From NCBI GenBank assembly GCA_023213315.1, contig JAKCPI010031695.1:124001-188000 (forward strand): 64,000 nucleotides of DNA, in the 5' to 3' direction. Both the position numbers and the translations under genes were made by a program. The notes below the pieces were generated by a model that saw only the letters and a list, made by a program, of their open reading frames with translations, searched no databases and was not told the origin of the DNA. Position 1 is the stretch's first letter. Each line of letters begins with the position of its first letter. Shown in pieces: positions 23,870 to 35,000 of this stretch. The stretch comes from Euborellia annulipes. Taxonomy: Eukaryota; Arthropoda; Insecta; Dermaptera; Anisolabididae.

Positions 23870-24532
23870 TTTTTTACGTTCTCTTACCTCTATATATGTT
23901 AATATATATAGAGAGAAAATATTGGATTCATGTCAAAAATTCGATGTCGAGATTTTGACGGATATACACGTTTTGAGGTTCCCTGAATCCAAAAAAGTGG
24001 TTTTCGCATCATGGTCTGTCTGTGTGTGTGAATGTGAACAAAATATCTCAAGAACGGAAAGAGCTAGGAGGTTGAAATTTTATATTTAAGTTAAGCACCC
24101 CCCTGGGACGTAACGTGTCACGCTTTTGAATAAAATCAGTCAAAAAGTACTAGTACTTTACTGACACATTTTTCCAATTTTTTTTTTTCGATTTTCTCAA
24201 AATTCGCTCCAACGATTTTGATTAAAATTCAAAAATCAATTATTTTTTAGATGCTCTTTAAAATGTATATTCTTATTTTGCCAATGAAATCTTCTGAAGA
24301 TCACTTTACCCTTGTACTCCATAGTAAAGATAGAAGACATGGTTGCTATGGTAACAAAATATAAATATTTTCCCATACTTATAAATTTTAGATCTTGAAA
24401 TTCGAATGTACCGTACTCTCGGAAACTAAATATATGTCGACACAAAAAATCTGGTGTGACAAGCACAGACCACAACTTTCGATTACCGGTAAGAGAAAGT
24501 TGTGTACTGTGCGACCAGTCACACCAGATTTT
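23870..24532 (+). repeat. Hairpin-terminated repeat family H, full copy
   Basis: Co-linear with 1263-1940, including the TA-rich start, GTCTGTCTGTGTGTG, AAAAAGTACTAGTACTTTAC and the terminal stem (24446-24532). Open frames across it are not conserved between the copies. Confidence 0.75.
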
Positions 24533-24939
24533 TTGTATTAGAGTGGGGTTTATTCTGTATTAACCTAGGCAAATATGGTGTTAAAAATTTCAAGCGAATC
24601 CGATGTAGAGATTTTTTTCACTTATAAATAATTTATTTTTTGCAATTTATTTTGTCTATTTGAAATGTTTTTGAAGATAGGACAGATAAATAAGAACCAG
24701 GATGAATTTTTCTTTGTTCAAGATGAGTCAGTCGTATTAAGGAGAGGTAGGGGTGGGATTAAGGGGTCCAGGACAGAAAGCAGAAGGGTGAATTTGAGTC
24801 ACAAATCAACAAAAATGTGCAACAGTGATGTCGAAAATATCAAATTTTCCTTTGTTAATTAAGCCCGAAGTTTTTTTTTTTTTTTTTTATATATTTTCAT
24901 GATGAGTCAGTCGTGTTAAGGAGGGGTAGGGGTGGGATT

Positions 24940-25118
24940 AAAGGTCTTTTTCGGCAATGGAGGCCATTTGGGAATATTCATAATGGTCTCGTCTCTATTT
25001 ATTTCAATTTATTGGTAGCCAATTAAATTGAAATAAATTGTCGCATGAGACGGGATGCGAACCCGCGACCCTTGGTACAGAAGGCCAGCACGCTAACCCC
25101 TACACCAAGGCTGCCCGA
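24940..25118 (-). repeat. tRNA-headed SINE (family S1), near full length
   Basis: On the minus strand: GGTGTAGGGGTTAGCGTGCT (A-box-like), then GCGGGTTCGCATCCCG (B-box), then a body GAGACGG...TAAATGGCCTCCATTGCCG and AAAAAGACC. The same body occurs at 431-536, 3243-3640 (interrupted), 13632-13755, 15821-15965, 53266-53432 and 63403-63570. It is a degraded pol III promoter on a retroposon, not a tRNA gene. Confidence 0.82.
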
Positions 25119-27059
25119 AGTTGATTTTATCAAAATAGTAACCCGGAGAAATAAGTTGATCTTTATGAAGATTCTTTAAATATGAAACGATTCGGATAAA
25201 CTTGGTTTAGACGAGCGAAGGAAAAACAGTCAGCTGTGCGTCGCTAGTGCGTTCTCCAATGGTTAGTTTTGTCCGCTGAATTTTTTTTATTACTTTTTTT
25301 GTATAGCAAATATTCATAATGGTAGATTGATTTCAATCGTATTGAAGTTTTTCAGTCGATTGATCTTAAGCATATGCTCATTTTTTATGGAAATTTTTAA
25401 TTAAAATTAAATTTTAAACGTAGAAATATAGCCAGACACAAAAAAAGAAGCAATTATTCTAGTCAACATTTCACTTTCGAGAGGAGACCTCCCTCATAGC
25501 TGGGAATATAGTCATTGAATATAGTTATGTGCGCGTTTAGTTTGAACCGAGATCGAAACGTTGACTGAAAATATTGTTTTTCTTTATTCTCATTGTATAT
25601 TTATCATCCTATTTTTCTATAAAACAAATTAGCAATCACCTTCCTAACTATTAATACAACCTTCCTACACATAATAAGAAAAGAAGTCGAATTTAGATGG
25701 GCGAGTGCATGAGCGTAGCTAGGGAATTTGGGTGAGGGGGGGGGCATGGGATGAGCCATCCTCCTTCTGGGGGGGGGGGGCCCTAGTTACGTCCATGGGA
25801 GATTGAGAAAAAGTTGTGCGGTGCCATTTCTACGGTGTCCTTTTCCGTTTTGTTTTGTCGTTGAAAGAAGACTCCCATTCCCCCACTTCCAAATATTCCA
25901 CGCGGTCGTGTAAGTGGAAATTTTACAAAAAATATTCCAATTTTTTACACTTTTTGTTAACATATTTTTAAAAGTTTCTTCAGTTTTGGAACAATTTTTT
26001 TTGAGAAGAAAAAGGGGGGGGGGGGGGGGGGGGAAAAAATAATATGCAAAGAATTTGGTGTATAAATGAGTTTGATATAATAAGAATGAACTAATAAAAG
26101 CTTTATTTAGCGTAATGATGAAATCGCTTTCAATAAAAGATGATAAATTTAGTTTAGTTGGAGTATCCTCTACGCATACTATGTATATTTATGTATATCC
26201 AGTATGTAAGCTTAAAGAAGAGAGAGGAGATATAATGACAGAGCCCTGGCAACAACTGTTGCTGTTTGCAGCTATCAAGCCTCTTTATGACGTCATTAAC
26301 TTAAATATATAATGATCTTTTGATTAGTATTCCCTTTTATTTAATAAAGCTAAAACACTTTTTTAATCCAATTATCTATTAAAGAGTCAATTTGAAAATA
26401 TCTTAGATGAAAAGGGCACTGGGAAGATTAAAATTGGAATGGTTACCATGCTGGAATAAAAGAAAGCCCAGGGAGGGGCTTTCTCTAAAGTCGATGTCTT
26501 CCCGTCTGTATGTTAAGCGAATTCAATTATTCAAGTGGAGAGACGCAAGGACGCAATTACACCTCGTTGCAAATCATTCCAAACGAGTAACTTCTTTACC
26601 AATTCCGTTTAACATAAAAAAAAGCGTCCTTATGACGCTGATGGTGCCGAAAGGTTTAATATTATTCGTCATAATTGAAGAGGGCTTTAAAAAATAAAAA
26701 AATATTTCATTAACATAAAAACACAAACACATCAATTAGGGACAATTCTTTAATTTGCAAACTCGTCTTGTATAATTGGTGGAGTTGCTTCATTTATCGC
26801 GAATCTTATAAAACACGTGATACCTATCTTTTATTAGTTTAAAAATTTGTTAAACCCTGTTGAAATATCAATATTTATTGCAAATATTTCGGTCCCTCTA
26901 CAACAGTGGTTTCTAAAGTTATGTTACCACGCCTCCCTTAAAAATATTTAATTGCATGGCGGGGAGCTTTCTGGGGAGGGGAGGGGGGGCCGGCCCCATG
27001 GAACTATCCTCAGATTTTTGTTTATAAATGTCAAGGGTATAGGCTTATAAAATATTTCT

Positions 27060-27305
27060 TCTTCTCTCCTCGCCTTGTCCCAAGATACGGGGTCGGCGGA
27101 CAACACTCTTTCCCTCCAACCCTATCATACGTTTTTACGACCTGAAGAAATAGGACAGGCCGGCCCGTCACACGGTCTGACGCCTGTTGAAAAGAGGAAG
27201 GAAGAGACAGACATTTAAAAAACGGAAGGACTGCCTGTCCCAGCTCGGGCTGCTCGTGGTCGCCATCCACGTACCCACAAGATGTGGGCCCCTGAGCAAT
27301 TATAA
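27060..27305 (+). repeat. Interspersed repeat R1 (GGCCGGCCCGTC family), longest copy
   Basis: Contains CGGGGTCGGCGGA, ACAGGCCGGCCCGTCACACG, GTCTGACGCCTGTTGAAAAG and GTCGCCATCCACGTACCCAC. Other copies: 29215-29415, 39770-39965 and a diverged one at 22495-22640. Not assigned to a class. Confidence 0.7.
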
Positions 27306-27682
27306 AATATTTCAAAAAATTCATATTATGTACAATAAGGGGCAATATTAAAGCACCCCTTGAATTTTCTCATTTTATAAAAAATAAATAGTGGTAATTT
27401 TTAAAATCTTCATTTTTTTTAAGAATGAAATAATATAGTGGTGGTGTTTTGTGGGTCAGAGGCGGTTAATGATTTACCCTCTTCCCCCGCTAAAAAATAC
27501 GGACTTAAATTCGATGTAATGTGATTCAATAAATTCATGTTTTAATATAATAAATGTTTTAAGAATGGGGTCGGCAACGCGCGGCCCAAGGGAGCTGCTC
27601 AAAAAAAAATGTTGCCTAATTTTTCTTCAAGTTTTTTTTTGGAACAATTCTTGGTACGCCCTTATTAAGCTTATATCGTTTG

Positions 27683-28115
27683 TTGGTATAGGTCGAGGGT
27701 CCGGTGGCTGGGTTCAATAGACAGCATACCTATGCCCCGGAAAGGCTGGAGATCCTGAGTTCGATTCACAGGAACAATGGGGCGTATGGCCTCGCCAACA
27801 ATAAACACTCACAGGATTTGTTAAATGTTTCTATGACTTAGGTCCCAATCCAGATGCCTGTCCCCTACTGGCTTAAACAGCGGCGGACAAGTGAGAAATT
27901 TTTCTTTAATGTTTCTCACATTGTTAGTAACTTGTTCTGTTAACTTGCATATAAGGGTAGTGAGTTTTGTTGGTGTAAGTCGAGGGACATGTGGCCTGGT
28001 GCAATGCACAGCACACCGATGCCCTGGATCGGCAGGAGATCTTGGGTTCGATTCTCGGGGGCCATGGATGTTTGGCCTCGCCAATAATAAATACTCAAAG
28101 CTTTGTAAAATTATA
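27683..28115 (+). repeat. Two tandem tRNA-like SINE copies (family S4)
   Basis: Units at about 27683-27860 and 27955-28115 share GGTCGAGGG/AGTCGAGGGAC, CAGCA(T/C)AC...ATGCCC, a B-box GAGTTCGATTCACAGG / GGGTTCGATTCTCGGG, and a tail GGCCTCGCCAA(C/T)AATAAA(C/T)ACTCA. Open frames on both strands here are artefacts. Confidence 0.7.
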
Positions 28116-28386
28116 TCGTTAAATAAATACATACAGTAAGAAAATAGTCTATATTAAGATATACAGGGTTATTTGATGGATGAAACTACATCCAAAATCC
28201 CAAAAGGGCTTAAATTAAATTAAAAAAAAAAAAAAAATTATTTTTATGTTCACTTTTTTTAGATGACAATCTTTGAATTTTTTTTTACAAAACCTTAAAA
28301 AAAATATATGAAACTAAAATTACTTGATTTGAGATATGGAAAAAAAAGATTAAAATTTCTTTATTTTTGGACCTTGAACCCTTAAG

Positions 28387-28388
28387 AA

Positions 28389-28419
<31 letters not shown>
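28387..28419. repeat. Poly(G) run of about 32
   Basis: Uninterrupted G homopolymer after CCTTAAGAA; another run of about 17 is at 26017-26033. Assembly length at such runs is unreliable. Confidence 0.85.
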
Positions 28420-29214
28420 GTTTACTCCATAAAATGTAGTCACTCTTAATATGTAAATAGTAAAAGAGAGATGTTTTGAAGAATTAACAAAGAAATCCTT
28501 TAAATAGATGAATAATCGTTTAAAAATGACTTATTTGAATTTTGATAAGTATTATTGAAATATTTAAAATTTAAGAGCCTGAATAATGAATAAAATTAAT
28601 TGTTAGTAAAAAATAATTTCCGCAATGAATTACAATTTATTTATTAGAATATTGAATTTTTAGGCTAATTACAATAGTTTTTTTTTTTTTTTTTCTTTAT
28701 TTCTCGGCTGTAGCTTGCCGCCATTCAGCCCTTCAAATTACAATAGTTAAAACAAATTGCCCAACATTCATCGAATAGATTAAGGAAAGTAAGGAAGAAT
28801 TCTTTCCTAATGATGCTCTCTACATAAGGAGTAGAGTACACATCAGTAGTGGGCAGGGCACTAGTGGGGGGAGGGTCACCCAATTTCATATTTTTCCCTT
28901 TGAGGGCGCCAGGATTCTTTAAATATTTCATTTTTTCAAGAGGCTATTTAGAGATAGGCTATTATATCTCAAAAGGGCCAGGAACTCACAGAAAAAAATT
29001 TATAGAAAATAATTTTAATTATTTTTTTTTCATTAGATATTTAAGATTGAAACAAAGGTCCTGGGCCCGGAGGATATATCCCCCCTCTTTCGGCACTCCT
29101 GGTGGGGTTCTATCTCAAACTGGATAGATTAGGTTTTTAAGGCCTTTTTGCATCTGAGACCATTAAGGTACCTAGTTTTCTAAATTAATTAATATTCAAT
29201 CTTTCTTCTTCTTT

Positions 29215-29415
29215 CTTTGCCTTAATCCCACGGTGCGGGGTCGGCGGAGGGGGTGGGGGTTTTGCGAACAGGCCGGCCCGTCGCACGGTCTGATGTCTGT
29301 TGAAAATATAGAAGGGAAGAGACTGACATTCAAATAACAGAAGTACTGTCAGTCCCAGCTAGGGTAGCTCGTGGTCGCCATCCACGTACCCACGAGGTGT
29401 GGGCCCCTGAGCAAA
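29215..29415 (+). repeat. Interspersed repeat R1
   Basis: Same order of GGTCGGCGG, ACAGGCCGGCCCGTCGCACG, CCCAGCTAGGGTAGCTCGTG and GTGTGGGCCCCTGAGCAA as at 27060-27305. Confidence 0.7.
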
Positions 29416-29779
29416 ATTAATTAATATTCAATATAATTTAGAAAAATATCCGTCGCATGAGAACCATGTCGCGAAAACCACTTTTTTGGATTCAGGGGAC
29501 CTCAAAACGTGTATATTCGTCAAAATTTCGACATCGAATTTTTGACATGAATCCAATACTTTCTCTCTCTCTATATATATTACATATATATATATATATA
29601 TATATAGGTAAGAGAAAGTAAAAAATAAATTTTGAGAAATAAAAAATTTTTACACTACTCCAAGGTATCACCAGTTGATTTTTTTTTTATATCTTAATAT
29701 TATTTTAATCAATTTTGATAAAAATTAATATTATTAATTTTTATGGAAGGGAAAATGGACTTAAATGTTCAATGGTTTA

Positions 29780-30290
29780 ACCATCCCTGGATGTTATGTT
29801 GAGAACTCCTACCTTGCGACTTTCAGAATCCCTTGAGAGAACGAAGAATGAAGAAAAGAGGCCTGAGAAGTGCACACTTCTCCATTTGATAATAATTAAG
29901 GACGGCACAAACTCAATCATCCAATTCGCCGACTTGGAATCAAATATCGCTGAAAATGAATTCATTTTATTCCTAACTCAGCAAATTAAAAAAAATAAAA
30001 GAAATGAATGAAATAATAAGATGTTAACAGATCGAAAGCAAATGTGTTTCTAGAGTTGAAAACACCTGGGCTCTTATTGCTGGTGGGGAATTAACTCCTC
30101 CTTATATTAATGAATCAAAGGACACCTGTATGATGTCTAATCTGTTTCCCCTGCGGAAGCCAATAACCCGCCGATATATGAGACAGTCCAACAATTATGC
30201 GCAATTGCCTCCATCCAGGTGCTTCGTAATCGCCTATTACATGTAATATTGATCCCACCCGCAACAAATTAATACTTACATATCGCCCTA
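29780..30290. promoter_or_regulatory. Repeat-free island, possible conserved enhancer
   Basis: About 500 bp of balanced composition without repeats, containing clustered transcription-factor-like words: AATGAATCAAAGGACACCTG (TCF/LEF-type plus E-box), AACACCTGGGC, GGGGAATTAACTCC, ATTATGCGCAATTGCC and GCTTCGTAATCGCC. It lies 1.7 kb downstream of VPS51. Open frames on both strands are short and unlike known proteins. Confidence 0.3.
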
Positions 30291-30798
30291 ACTGTATTTA
30301 AACAAAACATTAAAAATAAATAATTTAAGAATTATTTGCACCATTGATATTATAATGTAACATTCCGAGAGGCATTTGTTTCATGATTTCATCCAAACTG
30401 GGAGACGCGGACTAGTCTAAGCGGAGGCGCGAATATTAGTCACAATTTACCAAATGATTGCTAAGTTTTATAAATAAAAAAAAATATTTTTATATAAATT
30501 TATATTTTTTAGCAATAAATCTTTGACGAATAATACCCGAGGTTGTAAGAGGATCCTATGCTATCCATTAAGGAGTGAACTTCCAAATGAAATTTGCATA
30601 AAATTTTTGTGTTGTATTATTTTATAAAATGGCGGGGGGGGGGGGGTGTTATACGATTAAATATTTTTAAGGGGAGCGTGGTAACATAAATTTAGGAAAC
30701 CTCAGATTTAAGCAACCTTTTCAGAAGTCGGGCCAAATTTCATTTCTTGCCGGGCCATACAAATAATTTTTTTTTAACGGCTTATGATGTAATGTACG

Positions 30799-31003
30799 GT
30801 CAGTTTCAATATTAACCGCCCCCCAAAAGAATAGAGCCGTGAAGTTAGACAATCTGGGTGCTCAGAAAATAAATAAATAAACTTTTTTTTTAAGCAGTGG
30901 AAATACTATTTTTTTAAGACAACATTCGCCAGCTAAGCGCTCTGGTTGTCTAACTTCACGGCTCCATTCTCTAGGGTTGGCGGTTAATATTGAAACTGAC
31001 TAT
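30799..31003. repeat. Fold-back element, about 55-bp arms
   Basis: GTCAGTTTCAATATTAACCG and GAGCCGTGAAGTTAGACAA on the left are inverted on the right (TTGTCTAACTTCACGGCTC, CGGTTAATATTGAAACTGAC). It appears nested in a hAT-like element whose end regions lie near 30710 and 31090. Confidence 0.72.
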
Positions 31004-31262
31004 ACAATAAAGTTCTCATTTAAGTTCATTTGATGTAGGTTTCGGGGGCCGTATATAGCCCACAGGCCTCGTGTTGGCTATCCCTGATTTAAGCCAGCAC
31101 AACCTTTTTTTAGCATACCGCTTCTTGTCGAAAAAACAATTACTATCGGCCCATTGTAAAATACAAGACAAATGATTTATTCACAGTACCAGTTAATATT
31201 AAATTTATGTAAAATTCTGAAGGTCCTCTTTCAGAAATTTTTTTTTCTAAATTATGGATTTA

Positions 31263-31703
31263 CAGTCGGAGTCGACTCTCGAAAATTCGAAATCCAAGAG
31301 ATCTCAAGAAAAATTCGAATTATTGAATTATCAAGAAGTTTGAATTATCAGATTTTCGAAGAAATGACTGTAAAATTTCTTTCTATTTTTCTTCAGAATT
31401 GTACTGATGGTGGAATATTGAAAGTTTTGGCGATATATTTTTTTCGAATCATTTTCCATGGCAGCAAAAATTTTTTTTCCGGACAGAGTACCAACTTGAT
31501 AAACAAAAGAGTTCTAGGAAAAATTCGAATTATTGAGAGGGAAGTCGCCTCGTTCGAATTATAGAACGTTCTCTCCCCGTCTAGTTACGAAAAATCATTT
31601 CGAGCTATCAAGCGTATCTAAATACACAGCAGTTTTTCAATTTACCGAAGTTTACAGGTGAAGAATTATCGAAAAATTCGAGTGTATCGACGAGAGTCGA
31701 CTG
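31263..31703. mobile_element. pogo/Tigger-like non-autonomous element
   Basis: Ends with CAGTC...GTCGACTCTCG and its inverse CGAGAGTCGACTG, flanked by TA (31261-31262, 31704-31705). The interior repeats AAAATTCGAATTAT words. An open frame across it (31172-31564) has no family match and low-complexity composition, so I read this as a 441-bp MITE. Confidence 0.65.
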
Positions 31704-32007
31704 TATTTTATAAAATATGAAGCAGAGAAGGCTACCTTTGGCAAGTTAGTCCAACTAGATCCAACATTTTTCTGGGTGGATCCGATAGCGCTTAAAATTT
31801 ATCATTGTCGAATAATCCCGGAGAGGAAGAATGGATCTATAATGGAAAAGGAGATCGGAATTTTAAATTAGGCAGGAATATTATTTATTAATCTTATTCA
31901 ACACAGTGAAAAATAATATTTAAAACAACAATTAATTTAATATTTTATAAATAATGTATAACAAATTTTTTAAATTTTAATAATAAAAAAAAAATATTGC
32001 ACTAGAG

Positions 32008-35000
32008 CTAACCACGTTCACAAATAATATCGACAACGCTATGCTCCATCAGTGCGGGCTCAATACATCTCTGATTAGCGCTACTCAAAATCTCCTCCAG
32101 TAAACATTGTACTAAGCTGAAATAAATATTTATTTTATATAAAATAAAGAAAAGTGAATCATATAATATATTATCATATATTCATATTATATAAATGCAT
32201 ACTTCTCATCGGAAACAAACCGCCACAAATATAAATGTAAATAATGAGTGTCGACCTGGATTTGTTGAAATCCGTATTTGCTAAATGTACGAAGTCGTAC
32301 ACACTCGAGGAATGTCTATGGAGAAATATTTACAAGGTTAATCATTAATTTCCGATACCAAAAAAAATCATAAACTAAATACTTAGACTATATAGGCAAA
32401 TAAGGAAAAATATATCTATGATTCATAAGGAACAATAAGGTTATTCTTCCGATTATGATTAATTTACTGAGAATGAGGAATATTTAATTCAAGGTGAAAA
32501 ATTCCATAAATTCTACATACCGCATATGAATATATGTTGTTAAGAATGTTTTCAATTTTTTTAGAAGGGACTATGGTTATTTTTCAAAATTTAATCTCAT
32601 ATTTGGATATTTTATACACAATAGAGAATCATAAATAAATATAAAATTTCATAAGTGTATATCCATCAAAATCTCGACATCGAATTTTTGACATGAAACC
32701 AATACTTTCTCTCTCTATATATTAACATTTATAGAGGTGTTAAAAGAAAGTAAAAACAATTGAAATTCAAAAGCTTTACTGACCAGATATAAATTTGGGG
32801 GACAGTATATCAGAACCCAAAAGATAAAATTTATAATAAAAAAAAAATATTTTAATGGGGTTGGAGAATAAAAATATTTTAATTATATAGAGAAGTGCTT
32901 CCCAACAGGTGCGCCCCAGCACCCAAGGGTGCCGCGTGATTGGCTAAGGGGTGCCACGAGATATTGAGATAAACCAAAAAAAAATTAACCTATATTAAGC
33001 TAACAAAAACTATAGAGGTATTTCTACTCAGAAATCATTTAGTTCAGATTCAGCTATAAATTTGAAGGAGATAAAACGAAAAATACTTACTTTCAGACTG
33101 ATTTTAATAATTCCTGTTAAAATAGAGGTTTTTGAAAATTCCACACTACTGAATATCTCAATGCGCTCGCTAAACAGTTTCTGAATATTTGTAGCAATGC
33201 TTGATTCGAGCTGATTGGGCCCATACGAAGACCAATTCGAACGATATGGTTGCCGAGAAACACTCACACTAAAAATAAGAAATAAAAAAAGTAAAAAACA
33301 TTAGTATCTAATTTTTTTAATTTTATAAATATATTTTATCCCTAAGCCATAAATAAATAAGAGACCTTGTTTATTGTTCTAGGGGTTCGAGGCTTGCCTA
33401 CCTTTGCAAAATTTATGTCAATTGAATAAAATGAAATAAATAATGGCAGAGTGGGTTTAAAAGATCTCAAATACCAAAAAAGACTATATTTTCGGTTTAT
33501 TATTTTTTCGGTATATATTTACCTCTGGATTTCGCTGTAATCTTTAACATATAATATTTCGTTTCAAAATTCTTATTAGTAACGAGATATCCAGGGGTGA
33601 TAGTCAGGTATATATATATATTGTATATATTGAAGAAATTATTTTTGTGATTTATATTATGTTTGACAAAATTTAAAAATAAATATACATTCACCTATGT
33701 GTGCGTCTTGAGGAATCTGAACTTCTTTCAGCTCGAGTTCCTTCTTCATAAAGAGCACCAACTAAAGTATCTACAGCAGCTAGATCTTCTACAACTCGTT
33801 TCATTACGGCTCGGACAGTTCGGGGTTCGATAGTATTTAACCAATCGCGAGTTTCTACCGATTTTCGTAACATCTGAAAAGATAAATAAATATTAAAATT
33901 AAAGCTAGATATATCTTCAATAATAATAATAATAATAAGATATATCTTCAATTTTATTTACACAGAAAGAAGTCTTGCTATTCCAGCCTAAACTGACTGT
34001 GAACAAAATATCTCAAGAATGAATAGAGCTATGAGGTTGAAAATTTATATTAAAGTTAGGCATCCCCCTGGGAATTTTACATCTTGAAATTCAAATGTAC
34101 CGTATGTCGACACAAAAAATTTGGTGTGCAAGCACAGAACATAGTGTGCTGTGCGGACCAGTCACACCAAATTTTTTTTTATTTTGGAGATAAACATATC
34201 ATTATTTTTTATTTATTTGGAAAAAAATTTAACAAGTGGCTGACTTTTCAGCCGGTATGCGGGAGTATCGAAGTCTGGATTAGCAAGAATCTACTGTATT
34301 TAAAAAAATGTTAAAAGTATACACACCTGAGAAACCGCTGAGCCTTGAACGCGGACATAATGATTAAGCAATTCTTGTGCAGCTGAACGGAAGTTAACAC
34401 ACAGCTCAGCTTCAGTGGAGAGGGAACTTTTATCTTTTTGTGCCTCAATAAGAAACCATTCATCGATTAACGATAACTAAAAAAAAATGAATTCAAATTC
34501 TAAATTTGTTAGATATTCTATATATTCCAGACATATCCAAAAAATTTACCAGCTCATGAACAGTTGACGATTCAAATTCCAAGCACATTTTACTAAGCAA
34601 AAGAAGTAGAGTGGCTGGAGCTTTTGAGTCAGTTGTAGAACAAAAACCTCTTGCTGTTGCTGTCAAATGATGGAGGAAACTGACCACAAGACCTTCTCGA
34701 ACATGATCGATGCAAAAAGACTCCCGAAAATCGGGCTTCAGGCTGAATGTGAGATCGGATTGAGAAAATACCTAACAAGATAAAAAATAAAATCGAATAA
34801 ATATGCAGAAATATTTTAGTTTGTATTATATAAATTGTTAATTGAACGATGTTATTCTTAAAGGAACTAAGCGCCATTATGTTCGAAATTCAGATAAGAC
34901 CGCCATCTTGTAGGGAAAAAGATCTACTTTTTTATTTAAATCACATTATTACTCTGTGCACTTGTTTAGTATAAAATAAGAAAAAAAGTCATTGCCATTG

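Noticed and set aside
26407..26697. 96-codon plus-strand open frame
   Set aside because: No splice signals, homology or repeat relatives could be recognised; composition does not separate it from chance.
27821..28139. Open frames on both strands
   Set aside because: They read through tandem SINE S4 copies, including the B-box region.
31172..31564. 130-codon plus-strand open frame
   Set aside because: Overlaps a pogo-like MITE; the peptide is low-complexity and crosses the element border.
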